Positions 52,482 through 60,787 of a stretch of DNA of 64,000 bases are shown here, in pieces. Numbering within the stretch: position 1 is the first letter of the stretch; the number at the start of each line of letters is the position of its first letter. The notes beneath the pieces were generated by a model. That model saw only the letters and a list, made by a program, of their open reading frames with translations, ran no database searches and was not told the origin of the DNA. Source of the stretch: Providencia heimbachae ATCC 35613 (GTDB taxonomy: Bacteria > Pseudomonadota > Gammaproteobacteria > Enterobacterales > Enterobacteriaceae); the NCBI RefSeq assembly GCF_001655055.1, contig NZ_LXEW01000042.1, positions 62,001-126,000 of the forward strand, given 5' to 3'. The position numbers were made by a program, and so were the translations under genes.

Positions 52482-54152
52482 ATGAAGTTTACATTTAAGG
52501 CGTCGGCATGTGCGCTAACGGTATCTTTAGCGCTATTACCGGCGATGATGGCAAATGCATGGGAAAAAGATAAAACCTATAATATCACTATCTTGCACAC
52601 CAATGACCATCATGGGCATTTTTGGCACAACGATCACGGTGAGTACGGTTTAGCCGCACAAAAAACCGTTGTTGATGAAATTCGTAATGAAGTGGCAAAA
52701 CAGGGCGGCAGTGTTTTGTTGCTCTCGGGCGGTGATATTAATACCGGTGTCCCAGAGTCTGACCTGCAAGATGCAGAACCTGACTTTAAAGGAATGAACT
52801 TAGTGGGTTACGATGCAATGGCATTAGGTAATCACGAGTTTGATAACCCATTAGAGACTTTACGCCAGCAAGAAAAATGGGCAACGTTCCCATTCCTTTC
52901 CGCCAATATTTATCAATCAAGTACAGGGAAACGTTTATTTAAGCCTTATCAAGTTTTTGACAAACAAGGTGTTAAAATAGCGGTGATGGGACTGACTACC
53001 GATGATACGGTGAGAATTGGTAACCCGGCTAATTTCCCAGATGTTGAGTTCCGAGTACCTGCAGATGAAGCGAAAAAAGTAGTTGAAGAACTTCGCGAAA
53101 CCGAAAAACCGGATATCATTATTGCCGCGACTCATATGGGCCACTATGACGATGGTAAGCATGGTTCAAATGCCCCTGGCGATGTTGAAATGGCGCGAAG
53201 CTTACCCGCTGGCTATTTAGATATGATTGTGGGCGGTCACTCACAAGACCCTGTTTGTATGTCTCAAGAAAATAAAGATTACAAACAAGCAGATTACGTG
53301 CCGGGCACACCTTGTGCACCAGATAACCAAAATGGAACTTGGATTGTTCAAGCCCATGAATGGGGAAAATATGTTGGTCGCGCGGACTTTGAATTTAAAA
53401 ATGGTAAATTCACGCTTAAACACTATCAATTAATTCCAATTAATTTGAAGAAAAAAGTCACCAAGGAAGATGGCTCGAGTGAGCGAGTTTACTATACCCA
53501 AGAAATCGCACATAACCCTGAAATGACTCAGTTACTAACACCTTATCAAAATAAAGGTGATGAGCAATTGAGTGTGAAAGTTGGTGCTGTCGACGGTAAG
53601 CTAGAAGGGGATCGCAGTAAAGTCCGCTTTGTGCAAACCAATATGGGACATCTATTGCTAGCCGCGCAAAAAGAGCGTGCAGGTGCAGACTTTGCCATCA
53701 TGAGTGGCGGAGGCGTCCGTGACTCTATTGAGAGTGGCGATATTACCTATAAGGATGTGCTGAAAGTTCAACCGTTTGCGAATGAGTTGGTGTATGTTGA
53801 TTTCAAAGGGGATGAAGTTATTCCTTATTTGACGGCAGTTGCCAATATGAAACCGGATGCCGGTGCTTATGGCCAGTTCTATAACGTCAGCTTAACGTTA
53901 AATGCAGACGGTAGCATCAGTGATGTGAAAATTGATGGCAAACCAGTAGATACAACTAAAACCTATCGTATGGCGACATTGAATTTTAATGCAATCGGTG
54001 GTGATGGTTATCCAAAAATTGATAATCATCCAAACTATGTCAATACCGGTTTTGTTGATGCGGAAGTGCTGAAAGGTTATATCGAGAAGCATTCGCCATT
54101 GAAAGCGGCTGACTATGAGCCTAAAGGCGAAATCGTTTATAAAAATAAATAA
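52482..54152 (+). CDS. ushA: Periplasmic UDP-sugar hydrolase / 5'-nucleotidase
   Basis: Splits UDP-glucose and dephosphorylates 5'-nucleotides in the periplasm. It has 556 residues with a signal peptide cleaved after ANA (residue 26). The metallophosphatase motifs are present: HTNDHHGHFW (Asp42, His44), SGGDINTG, LGNHEFDNP, AATHMGHYDDG and VGGHSQDPVC. The C-terminal nucleotide-binding domain contains the catalytic MSGGGVRDSIESGDITYKDV block. GGGAGA is upstream. It lies next to fsr and divergent to it, with about 280 bases of AT-rich DNA and no other gene. Confidence 0.97.
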   Translation: MKFTFKASACALTVSLALLPAMMANAWEKDKTYNITILHTNDHHGHFWHNDHGEYGLAAQKTVVDEIRNEVAKQGGSVLLLSGGDINTGVPESDLQDAEPDFKGMNLVGYDAMALGNHEFDNPLETLRQQEKWATFPFLSANIYQSSTGKRLFKPYQVFDKQGVKIAVMGLTTDDTVRIGNPANFPDVEFRVPADEAKKVVEELRETEKPDIIIAATHMGHYDDGKHGSNAPGDVEMARSLPAGYLDMIVGGHSQDPVCMSQENKDYKQADYVPGTPCAPDNQNGTWIVQAHEWGKYVGRADFEFKNGKFTLKHYQLIPINLKKKVTKEDGSSERVYYTQEIAHNPEMTQLLTPYQNKGDEQLSVKVGAVDGKLEGDRSKVRFVQTNMGHLLLAAQKERAGADFAIMSGGGVRDSIESGDITYKDVLKVQPFANELVYVDFKGDEVIPYLTAVANMKPDAGAYGQFYNVSLTLNADGSISDVKIDGKPVDTTKTYRMATLNFNAIGGDGYPKIDNHPNYVNTGFVDAEVLKGYIEKHSPLKAADYEPKGEIVYKNK

Positions 54153-54173
54153 ATGATGCTGATTTTTTGATAC

Positions 54174-54197
54174 AAAAGCCCCAATTTGGGGCTTTTT
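54174..54197 (+). terminator. Terminator of ushA
   Basis: AAAAGCCCCA pairs with TGGGGCTTTT around an ATT turn, with a further T. It lies 21 bases after the stop and before the convergent ybaK end. Confidence 0.9.
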
Positions 54198-54209
54198 GCC
54201 ATTTAGCGC

Positions 54210-54686
54210 TTAATCTTTCTTTATTTCTGCAAAAGTGGCATTTAACACACTTGCAAGATCGCTCGGGGCTAATTCAATATCTAGCCCTCGTTTTCCACCC
54301 GAAACAAATAAGCTAGAATATTGCTGCGCTTGGCTATCAATAACGGTAGGCAGGCGTTTTTTTTGGCCTAAAGGACTGATACCTCCAAGGAGATAGCCGG
54401 TGATTTTTTGTGCAAATTGCGGATCAGCCATTTCGACTTTTTTAACCTTAAATACTTTGGCGACTAATTTTAAATCTAGATGGCCTGATACGGGGGTTAC
54501 TGCAACAGCTAAGGTTTTTTGATCGCCATTGAGCGCCACTAATAAGGTTTTGAAAACCTGTTTTGCGTCAAGACCCAGTTTACGAACGGCTTCATCACCA
54601 AAATTACTTTCATTTGGGTCATGATCATAAGGATGTAAGGTAAATTGAATTTTTTGTTTTTCGAGTAGTTTTACCGCGGGAGTCAT
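54210..54686 (-). CDS. ybaK: Cys-tRNA(Pro)/Cys-tRNA(Cys) deacylase
   Basis: Trans-editing enzyme of the YbaK/ProX family that hydrolyses Cys-tRNA(Pro) made in error by prolyl-tRNA synthetase. It has 158 residues, near the E. coli 159. Conserved blocks are [32 protein letters not shown] with the functional lysine, [20 protein letters not shown] and [18 protein letters not shown]. It is convergent with ushA and lies 26 bases downstream of the ybaP-like gene. Confidence 0.94.
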   Translation of the reverse strand: MTPAVKLLEKQKIQFTLHPYDHDPNESNFGDEAVRKLGLDAKQVFKTLLVALNGDQKTLAVAVTPVSGHLDLKLVAKVFKVKKVEMADPQFAQKITGYLLGGISPLGQKKRLPTVIDSQAQQYSSLFVSGGKRGLDIELAPSDLASVLNATFAEIKKD

Positions 54687-54712
54687 ATTAATACCTGATA
54701 TTTTTTAATAAG

Positions 54713-55513
54713 TTATTTACGTAAATAATCGACAAGGCTACCTTCACCAAATAGGTGTAAAGCACCGACAGCGACCACATAATTACCCTCAGGCAGCGCT
54801 TTTAGGATTTTACTCCATTCTAAATTACGTTGGGTCATTAATGCTTCGTAGATATCTTTGCTAAAGGTATTCGGCAATGTAGCACAATTTTCAGGTTGAT
54901 AATCAAGCCACCAGCTGATCATCGTTTGTAATGAACGTGCATTAGCACGCCAATGCATTAATGAATCTTGTAATAATGCTAAGCCTTGATGCGGTAACTT
55001 CAGCAGTAACTCGACTTGAGAACGGGTTCCTTCAAGCTCAACAATTTTTTTTTGTTGAGCTTGGGCGCTGCGTAATAATTGATAATCAATGCCGTAGTGG
55101 CCGCGTAGCCCCAATTCTTGCGCTTGAGTGGCTTGTAAAATGAGCGCGATTTGCCACGAAGGTAGCGGATCAAATTGCATGGGATCTTGGCGAAGTTCTT
55201 GGCAATATTGTAAAAATAAAGTGTATTCATCTGTGGTGAGGCGTGCTTGCACGGGAATTTGAATGGTAGGATCTGAAGGAAATGCTGAGTGAGTATCCGT
55301 GATATCTGCTTCAACAATTAGCGCATCGGCTTGGTTCATTTTTTCTAATAATATCGCAGAGAGGGGAAACATGTTTTCAGTTCCCATATGAATACTGCCC
55401 ACAATATGTAATTTTAGCTTTTTAGATAGACGAACATCGATAGCAGGGTAGGGATAAACGGGAGCAACACCAGTATGAAGCCAATTTTTTAAGTTTTCGA
55501 GTAACTTTCCCAT
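54713..55513 (-). CDS. ybaP: TraB/GumN-family protein, YbaP-like
   Basis: A 266-residue TraB/GumN family protein. Conserved patterns are LKLHIVGSIHMGTENMFPLS with the GxxH motif, QADALIVEADI and the C-terminal EGNYVVAVGALHLFGEGSLVDYLRK with the GxxH block. Members are thought to be metal-dependent peptidase-like. No clear signal peptide is seen. The ybaK-ybaP adjacency is the same as E. coli. Function is unknown. Confidence 0.85.
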   Translation of the reverse strand: MGKLLENLKNWLHTGVAPVYPYPAIDVRLSKKLKLHIVGSIHMGTENMFPLSAILLEKMNQADALIVEADITDTHSAFPSDPTIQIPVQARLTTDEYTLFLQYCQELRQDPMQFDPLPSWQIALILQATQAQELGLRGHYGIDYQLLRSAQAQQKKIVELEGTRSQVELLLKLPHQGLALLQDSLMHWRANARSLQTMISWWLDYQPENCATLPNTFSKDIYEALMTQRNLEWSKILKALPEGNYVVAVGALHLFGEGSLVDYLRK

Positions 55514-55557
55514 AAATAACTTACCTACCTTTAAGGATCAGATGAGTAGGTTAAACA

Positions 55558-55591
55558 ATCTTGCGCTGATTTGCGAATCACAGCGCAAGAT
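55558..55591 (-). terminator. Hairpin after the HdeD-like gene
   Basis: ATCTTGCGCTG pairs perfectly with CAGCGCAAGAT (11 bp) around a 12-base loop. On the minus strand it lies past the HdeD-like stop, followed by TGTTTAACC. A moderate terminator candidate. Confidence 0.6.
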
Positions 55592-55636
55592 AAAATCATT
55601 TTTTACACAAGATGCAAAAATTGCGTTATGACTACG

Positions 55637-56218
55637 TTATGCGTTATTGCTTTTTTGCTTCAAAATTGACAATAAGGCAAACAATCCGAAAGCACTGAAT
55701 AGCATTTCAATACCGATTAGCGTGGTTAATAATGCAATCGAAGTAATAGGGCCATTACCTACTAATAAATAAGCAATGAAGAAATCTAGCAGACCGATAG
55801 CAATTTGCATCCAGCCACTTGCAGAGCTAATTCTTTGGAAACCTGCATATAATCGAATAATACCACCGATGATAAATAAGACGGCGATAACGATAGCCAT
55901 TGCAATCAAGCCTTGCAGTGGTTCTTTAATAAAAGAATAACCCACGATGCAATAAAGGATCCCGATGACAAAACCAAATAACCGTGACCAGCCGGTATAG
56001 ATAGCAGAGCTTAAAATACTCACAATTGTTGCCACACCACTCAAAATGAGTAACACACCAACGACGGCACTCACGACAATACCGGAAGCCATTGGATTAA
56101 GTAGACAAACAATACCACCAAGGAGCAATAATACACCGAGCACCATAATTAGGTTACGCTGCTTTTTAATGTCACCACTGGCTAAATTAGATAACTTCTC
56201 GCGATTAATATTTAACAT
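55637..56218 (-). CDS. HdeD/DUF308-family membrane protein
   Basis: A 193-residue protein with about six hydrophobic segments (LIMVLGVLLLLGGIVCLLNP, VVSAVVGVLLILSGVATIV, then GLIAMAIVIAVLFIIGGIIRLY and QIAIGLLDFFIAYLLV), typical of the DUF308 family that includes the acid-resistance protein HdeD. A strong GGGAGGAG precedes the start. No hdeA or hdeB gene is adjacent. In E. coli this stretch between ybaP and cueR carries ybaQ, copA, glsA and ybaT. Function here unknown. Confidence 0.82.
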   Translation of the reverse strand: MLNINREKLSNLASGDIKKQRNLIMVLGVLLLLGGIVCLLNPMASGIVVSAVVGVLLILSGVATIVSILSSAIYTGWSRLFGFVIGILYCIVGYSFIKEPLQGLIAMAIVIAVLFIIGGIIRLYAGFQRISSASGWMQIAIGLLDFFIAYLLVGNGPITSIALLTTLIGIEMLFSAFGLFALLSILKQKSNNA

Positions 56219-56243
56219 AAAACTCCTCCCAAAAATGAATACT

Positions 56244-56392
56244 TAAATACTCGTCAGACTTCAAGATGCAGGCGTGTATTAATAATGCCACAGGGGTTGC
56301 ACTTAGCTATCCGGATGACATAGCTTATCGTAGTTCTTGGGGTATTTTCACTTACTACTTACCCGCAACTCGAACTATTTTGAGTATAGTCT
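56244..56392. repeat. Degenerate ERIC-type repeat, copy G
   Basis: TACTCGTCAGACTTCAAGATGC on the left and GCAACTCGAACTATTTTGAGTATAG on the right are ERIC ends; the middle has drifted. It fills part of the 352-base gap between the HdeD-like gene and the copper chaperone. The rest, 56393-56570, is AT-rich without a gene. Confidence 0.6.
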
Positions 56393-56570
56393 ATATCACT
56401 AAGTAGAATTTTATTAGTTTTAGATTGGTGAATGATATTTAAATTAATAATTTAGCAATTAATGTTAAATTATCAGCGAGTTAGTGGCTTTTTATGATGG
56501 GTAATTTGAATAATTACCCATTTATGACCGCTCAGTTTAGATTATTAGCGGCTTAGTTTTTTAAGTGAGC

Positions 56571-56777
56571 CTAATCTTTTTCGCTTACCACGGCTTGATA
56601 TCCAGCATCGGTAATTGTTGCGATTAAATCAGCCGCGCTCGCATCACTTTCGATAATAGCATACTCAGTAGTGACGTTAGCACTTTTGACGTCAGAACGC
56701 GCATTTAATGCTTTGGTTACTGAAGCCACGCAGTGTGAGCAGGTTAAACCACTTAGGGATAGTGTTGTTTTGTTCAT
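56571..56777 (-). CDS. copZ: Copper chaperone CopZ-like heavy-metal-associated domain protein
   Basis: A 68-residue HMA-domain protein (MNKTTLSLSGLTCSHC). The metal-binding motif is Cys13-x-x-Cys16 in GLTCSHC. It delivers Cu(I) to copper ATPases in other bacteria. GGAGATAAAC precedes ATG 56777, so a longer in-frame start eight residues upstream is not used. It is divergent from cueR, and a CueR-type promoter lies at 57170-57200 pointing toward it, with two ERIC copies between. No copA gene is next to it. Confidence 0.9.
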   Translation of the reverse strand: MNKTTLSLSGLTCSHCVASVTKALNARSDVKSANVTTEYAIIESDASAADLIATITDAGYQAVVSEKD

Positions 56778-56796
56778 GTTTATCTCCATTGTACCT

Positions 56797-56920
56797 TTCA
56801 TTCTTCGTACTACAGGGGTGTTGGCTGTGTAAAATTACCCGAATCACATACTTTTGTATGTTCATCGGGATATTTTTACTTGCCGCCTACCTGTAGCCCG
56901 AATTATTTCGGGTAACCTTT
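56797..56920. repeat. ERIC-type repeat, copy H
   Basis: CATTCTTCGTACTACAGGGG, GAATCACATACTTTTGTATG and TTGCCGCCTACCTGTAGCCC followed by GAATTATTTCGGGTAAC form a full ERIC. It starts 20 bases upstream of the copper-chaperone ATG, inside the probable 5' leader of that mRNA. The next copy begins exactly 134 bases later. Confidence 0.8.
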
Positions 56921-56930
56921 TGAGTTATTT

Positions 56931-57054
56931 GCCATTCTTCGTACTACAGGGGTGTTGGCTGTGTAAAATTACCTGAATCACATACTTTTGTATGTTTATC
57001 GGGATATTTTTGCTTGCCGCCTACCTGTAGCCCGAATTATTTAAGGTAACTTTT
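56931..57054. repeat. ERIC-type repeat, copy I (tandem duplicate of copy H)
   Basis: Nearly identical to copy H, with only a few substitutions and the same flanking TTTTGAGTTATTTGC spacer. The period is 134 bases, so it is a tandem duplication of element plus spacer. A third spacer and GCCATTCT start follow at 57055-57070, after which the sequence changes. Confidence 0.8.
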
Positions 57055-57129
57055 TGAGTTATTTGCCATTCTCTTTGCTATAGAGCTCAATTATGTGACC
57101 CGAGTGGCTCAGCATAACTAACAGCCATA

Positions 57130-57153
57130 TAACTTTAAGTATGACGGGTATAT
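57130..57153. repeat. ERIC terminal fragment, inverted
   Basis: AACTTTAAGTATGACGGGTATA is the reverse complement of the TATACCCGTCATACTTAA left end of ERIC. It is an end fragment only, just upstream of the CueR-type promoter. Confidence 0.5.
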
Positions 57154-57169
57154 AATCAATATACGCTAA

Positions 57170-57200
57170 AGGTTACACCTTCCTGTAAGGTTAAAGTCAA
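57170..57200 (-). promoter_or_regulatory. CueR-type copper-responsive promoter/operator
   Basis: On the minus strand, TTGACT (-35, 57195-57200) and TAACCT (-10, 57170-57175) are 19 bases apart, the long spacing of MerR-family promoters. The spacer holds the dyad ACCTT-ACAGG-AAGGT. The whole resembles the E. coli copA and cueO promoters (CTTGACCTT...GGAAGGT..TAACC). It points away from cueR toward the copper chaperone, although about 390 bases of ERIC DNA lie between. Its plus-strand side overlaps the cueR start region, so it may also influence cueR. Confidence 0.82.
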
Positions 57201-57209
57201 GAGGGAATG

Positions 57210-57620
57210 ATGAATATTAGTGAAATTGCAAAAAAAACAGGTTTGACGACAAAAGCGATCCGTTTTTATGAAGAGAAAGGACTCATTACACCGCCGGATA
57301 GAGGTGAAAACAGCTACCGATATTATCAAGATAAGCATTTTAATGAGCTAGTTTTGCTCAAACAAGCCAAAGATGTCGGATTTACCCTTGAAGAATGTGG
57401 TGAGTTATTAGGGCTATTTCGTAATCCAAGCAGGCACAGTTCTGATGTAAAGAGCACAACGATTGCGAAAATTAATGAAATAGAGCAGACAATCGTTAAA
57501 TTGTCTGCGATACGAGCGACGTTGCAAAATTTAGTGGATGCATGTCCTGGGGACGACGGGGCAGATTGCCCGATTATTGATCATCTTGCTCGGGGCTGTT
57601 GCCACCAAGAGAAGGCTTAA
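57210..57620 (+). CDS. cueR: Cu(I)-responsive MerR-family activator CueR
   Basis: A 136-residue MerR-family copper sensor. The N-terminal winged helix is [20 protein letters not shown] with EEKGLITPP. The metal-binding loop has Cys112 and Cys120 ([13 protein letters not shown]) and the Ser77 position is serine, exactly as in E. coli CueR. The C-terminal GCCHQEK tail is also conserved. MNIS at 57210 is chosen over an extra methionine at 57207 because GAGGG lies four bases before it. Its 3' end overlaps the convergent ybbJ-like gene by 47 bases. Confidence 0.95.
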   Translation: MNISEIAKKTGLTTKAIRFYEEKGLITPPDRGENSYRYYQDKHFNELVLLKQAKDVGFTLEECGELLGLFRNPSRHSSDVKSTTIAKINEIEQTIVKLSAIRATLQNLVDACPGDDGADCPIIDHLARGCCHQEKA

Positions 57621-58053
57621 CCTTTAAAGTTATACCATCCACGGCGATAACCACCACTTCAGTTTCAACGGAAAGCGGAATATCCGAGTAGACACGCCAG
57701 CTTCCATCCGCTAATCGCACACGGCTAAAGCCTTCTTCGGTATCTGTCAGTAAACGCGCTTTTACACCAATCAGTTTATGGCTAATTTGGTTAACATTAT
57801 CAGCTTTGGTATTCTGACGTCCACTGAGCCATTTACGCCATAATAGGGCGGAAACAACCGTGAATATAGCGAATAGCAAACCTTGCCATTCCCAACCGAG
57901 GGATGGCAAGGCTAAGGTGATAATACCGACAAGCACAGCGGCTATACCTGACCATAATAAATAGCCGCCAGTTCCGAGTAGTTCACCAATCAGCAATAAA
58001 CCACCAAGACATAGCCAAAACCATGCGGGCTGAGTGCTGATAAGTTCTATCAT
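57574..58053 (-). CDS. ybbJ: NfeD-like membrane protein YbbJ
   Basis: A 159-residue NfeD-family protein: hydrophobic N-terminus ([38 protein letters not shown]) and a C-terminal OB-fold domain ([46 protein letters not shown]). NfeD partners with stomatin/SPFH proteins, and here it overlaps qmcA by four bases. Compared with E. coli it has about ten extra residues, which run across the end of cueR. Confidence 0.92.
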   Translation of the reverse strand: MIELISTQPAWFWLCLGGLLLIGELLGTGGYLLWSGIAAVLVGIITLALPSLGWEWQGLLFAIFTVVSALLWRKWLSGRQNTKADNVNQISHKLIGVKARLLTDTEEGFSRVRLADGSWRVYSDIPLSVETEVVVIAVDGITLKVKPSLGGNSPEQDDQ

Positions 58054-58994
58054 TCTTTTACCTGCTTCTTATCGGCTCGGGCTTTTTTACTTTCGCCGAT
58101 AAGCTCTGTGATACCACCAATTGCGCCCATTAGACTACTGGCTTCTAATGGCATCATGATTACTTTACTGTTTTCTGCGGAACCAATACGGGTTAAGGCA
58201 TCTGTGTATTTTTGTGCCACAAAGTAGTTAATGGCTTGCATATCACCGGCTGCGATAGCGTCAGAAACCATTTGGGTTGCTTTCGCTTCTGCTTCAGCAG
58301 CCCTTTCACGTGCTTCAGCTTGTAAAAATGCGGATTGGCGTTCACCTTCAGCTTTGAGGATTTGAGATTGTTTTTCCCCTTCCGCTTTCAAGATAGCTGC
58401 TTGACGGATACCTTCAGCTTCGAGGATATCGGCACGCTTAGTCCGTTCTGCTTTCATTTGTGCGTTCATCGCACTGATCAGTTCTTTAGGGGGTTTTACG
58501 TCACGAATTTCAATACGAGTAATTTTTACACCCCAAGGGTTGGTCGCTTCATCAACCACATGCAGCAAGCGGCCGTTAATGGAATCACGCTGAGACAGCA
58601 TCTCATCCAATTCCATTGAACCTAGAACAGTACGAATATTGGTCATGGTTAAATTGAGTACCGATAGCTCCAAATTACTCACTTCATAAGCAGCGCGTAC
58701 AGGGTCAACCACCTGAATAAAGCAAACCGCATCAATAGTAACGTTAGCGTTATCCCGTGAAATAACTTCTTGAGATGGGATATCGAGGACTTGTTCCATC
58801 ATATTGATACGACGGCCTATTCTATCCATAAATGGTACGATAAATGCCAGTCCGGGTTGTAATGTACGAGTGTAACGACCAAAGCGTTCAACCGTCCATT
58901 GGAAACCTTGAGGCACTGTTTTTACACAGGTAAAAACGATAACGATAGCAATAAAAATAATAATCGGTATCGCACCAAACGCGAACAAATCCAT
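58050..58994 (-). CDS. qmcA: SPFH/band-7 membrane protein QmcA
   Basis: A 314-residue stomatin-like protein. One N-terminal membrane segment ([20 protein letters not shown]) is followed by the SPFH domain ([20 protein letters not shown]) and an Ala/Glu-rich coiled coil ([20 protein letters not shown]). It forms membrane cages in microdomains and partners with the NfeD-like product of the overlapping gene. It is 15 bases downstream of cnoX. Known roles include suppression of ftsH/htpX defects in E. coli. Confidence 0.95.
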   Translation of the reverse strand: MDLFAFGAIPIIIFIAIVIVFTCVKTVPQGFQWTVERFGRYTRTLQPGLAFIVPFMDRIGRRINMMEQVLDIPSQEVISRDNANVTIDAVCFIQVVDPVRAAYEVSNLELSVLNLTMTNIRTVLGSMELDEMLSQRDSINGRLLHVVDEATNPWGVKITRIEIRDVKPPKELISAMNAQMKAERTKRADILEAEGIRQAAILKAEGEKQSQILKAEGERQSAFLQAEARERAAEAEAKATQMVSDAIAAGDMQAINYFVAQKYTDALTRIGSAENSKVIMMPLEASSLMGAIGGITELIGESKKARADKKQVKE

Positions 58995-59009
58995 ATCAGT
59001 AATCCTTAA

Positions 59010-59867
59010 TTAGTAAAGTAATGAATAAACTTGTCGGCGGTATTTACTGGCGAGTGCATCACCGGTTCCCATCGCTGACATAATATCCATCATGGTTTTC
59101 TTAACCGCGCCATCCCCTGCATTGAGATCTTTTTTCAGGAAGGTCATTAGCAGCTCTAACGCTTCTTCATTGCGATTCACTTCATGTAATTTTAGCGCTA
59201 ATTGTACCGCTAGGGCGGTATTTTCAGGTGTTTGATTAAATTCTTGCTGCAATTGCTGGATTTCTGGTGTGTCAGCAGCTTGCTTTAATAATTCGATTTT
59301 TGATATAAGCCCTTGATAACGGCTGTCTTTATCTTGCATTGGCACTACTTTTAGTGTGATTTCGGCATCATCCACTAAATTTAAGTTAATTTGTGTTTCA
59401 GCAAGCAAGAATGTGATATCACTATTTTTGGCGTTAATTTGATGTGCTTCTTTCAATAAAGGCAGCGCTTCTAATGGTTTACCTTCAGCAATCAGCTCGG
59501 CAGCTTGTGCTGCTTTCAATTCTTCTGGGCTTGGTAGAACGCGAGACAGTATTTCGAGTACCGCTTCTTCAGGTTGTGGGCCTTCAAAGCCGTCCACAGG
59601 ACGACCATTTTGCAATACATAAACGGTTGGGATAGCTTTCAAGCCAAATTGACTGGCTATCATCTGCTCTTCGTCACAGTTAACTTTCGCTAAAATAAAT
59701 AATCCCGCGTAGTCATTGGCAATCTTATCAAGTGTGGCACCAAACTCTTGGCAGTGTGGACTGCGTGGTGACCAAAAATAGAACATAACGGGTAGGTTCG
59801 TTGATTGTTCAATGATTTGATGCAAATTGGTTTCGTTAATATCAATAATTTGAGCGTTAGCAAACAT
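59010..59867 (-). CDS. cnoX: Chaperedoxin CnoX (YbbN), thioredoxin-like with TPR region
   Basis: A 285-residue co-chaperone (E. coli 284) that protects substrates under hypochlorous acid stress and binds GroEL. The thioredoxin domain covers about residues 1-110. Its active site reads SPHC ([14 protein letters not shown]) instead of the redox CGPC, as expected for YbbN-type proteins (SQHC in E. coli). The rest is a TPR-like helical region ([20 protein letters not shown]). GGAGG precedes the start. Confidence 0.95.
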   Translation of the reverse strand: MFANAQIIDINETNLHQIIEQSTNLPVMFYFWSPRSPHCQEFGATLDKIANDYAGLFILAKVNCDEEQMIASQFGLKAIPTVYVLQNGRPVDGFEGPQPEEAVLEILSRVLPSPEELKAAQAAELIAEGKPLEALPLLKEAHQINAKNSDITFLLAETQINLNLVDDAEITLKVVPMQDKDSRYQGLISKIELLKQAADTPEIQQLQQEFNQTPENTALAVQLALKLHEVNRNEEALELLMTFLKKDLNAGDGAVKKTMMDIMSAMGTGDALASKYRRQVYSLLY

Positions 59868-59928
59868 AAGGAGGTCTCTTTAAATAATTGTTCTCATTAA
59901 CATTAAAATGGGGCTTTTTTTCGTATTT

Positions 59929-60714
59929 TCAAGCCTTTTTACCCTGATTAGCCAGTATTTTATCCATCAGCCTATCGGGTAAAATACGTTTAAGGATACG
60001 AACAACGACCGTCAGTAATGTGACAGAATAACGTATGCGGGGTCGAGGGCTCTCTAATGCATGAATTAACTTTTGTACCACATGCTCAGGGGTTAAGGTA
60101 AAGCGCGCTGCAATACCCGGATTTTGAACGGGTTTATCTTTTTGTGTTTGTGCCACATTTTGAGTGAATGCGCTATGAATAGGACCGGGTTCAATTAAAC
60201 TGACATGGATGCCTGAGCCCTTTAATTCTAGACGTAAAGCATCGGACCAGGCTTCTAATGCGTATTTACTTGCAGCATATGCCCCGCGTCCAGGGGTCGA
60301 AATAATCCCCATAACTGAGCTAGTTTGCACAATTCGCCCTTCATTATGGGAAATCATGGCTGGCAATAGGCGTAAAGTTAATTGGTGAACGCCAAAAAAA
60401 TTGGCTGAAAATTGGGATTCTAATTGTTGGCGACTAACCGTTGTTAACGCACCATAAACACCAAACCCTGCATTATTGAATAATCCGAAAAGACGCCCTT
60501 GGCACAATGAGAGCACCGCATCCGCCGCGGCATCTATGCTATTGTTATCATCAAGATCAAGGGCGACGGTATCAAATCCCAAACTTTGAAGACGCAATAT
60601 GTCTGCTTCTTTTCGACAGGCGGCAATAACATGGTAACCGCGTTGGCGAAGTGTTTGTGCGGCACAAAAACCGATACCACTTGATGCACCTGTAATAAGC
60701 ACTGATTTTTGCAT
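59929..60714 (-). CDS. ybbO: Short-chain dehydrogenase/reductase YbbO-like
   Basis: A 261-residue SDR. The cofactor motif is TGASSGIGFCAAQTLRQRG, the structural NNAGFGVYGA motif follows, the catalytic serine is in QTSSVMG, and the Tyr-x-x-x-Lys pair is in YAASKYALE. The family reduces carbonyl or aldehyde substrates with NADPH. It lies between cnoX and tesA as in E. coli and is monocistronic or cotranscribed with cnoX. Confidence 0.92.
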   Translation of the reverse strand: MQKSVLITGASSGIGFCAAQTLRQRGYHVIAACRKEADILRLQSLGFDTVALDLDDNNSIDAAADAVLSLCQGRLFGLFNNAGFGVYGALTTVSRQQLESQFSANFFGVHQLTLRLLPAMISHNEGRIVQTSSVMGIISTPGRGAYAASKYALEAWSDALRLELKGSGIHVSLIEPGPIHSAFTQNVAQTQKDKPVQNPGIAARFTLTPEHVVQKLIHALESPRPRIRYSVTLLTVVVRILKRILPDRLMDKILANQGKKA

Positions 60715-60751
60715 AACTTTACCTATTTGCAGCCGTAATTTTAGTTAAAAC

Positions 60752-60782
60752 CTATATACTCGTCATTCTTTACGCTTTAAGT
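60752..60782. repeat. Possible ERIC end fragment
   Basis: TATACTCGTCATTCTTTACGC resembles the left end of the window's ERIC copies, but no centre or right end follows. It lies in the ybbO-tesA gap. Confidence 0.35.
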
Positions 60783-60787
60783 CAATT

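Noticed and set aside
55637-56218. An hdeAB acid-resistance cluster
   Set aside because: Only the HdeD-like membrane protein is present; no hdeA or hdeB gene was found beside it.
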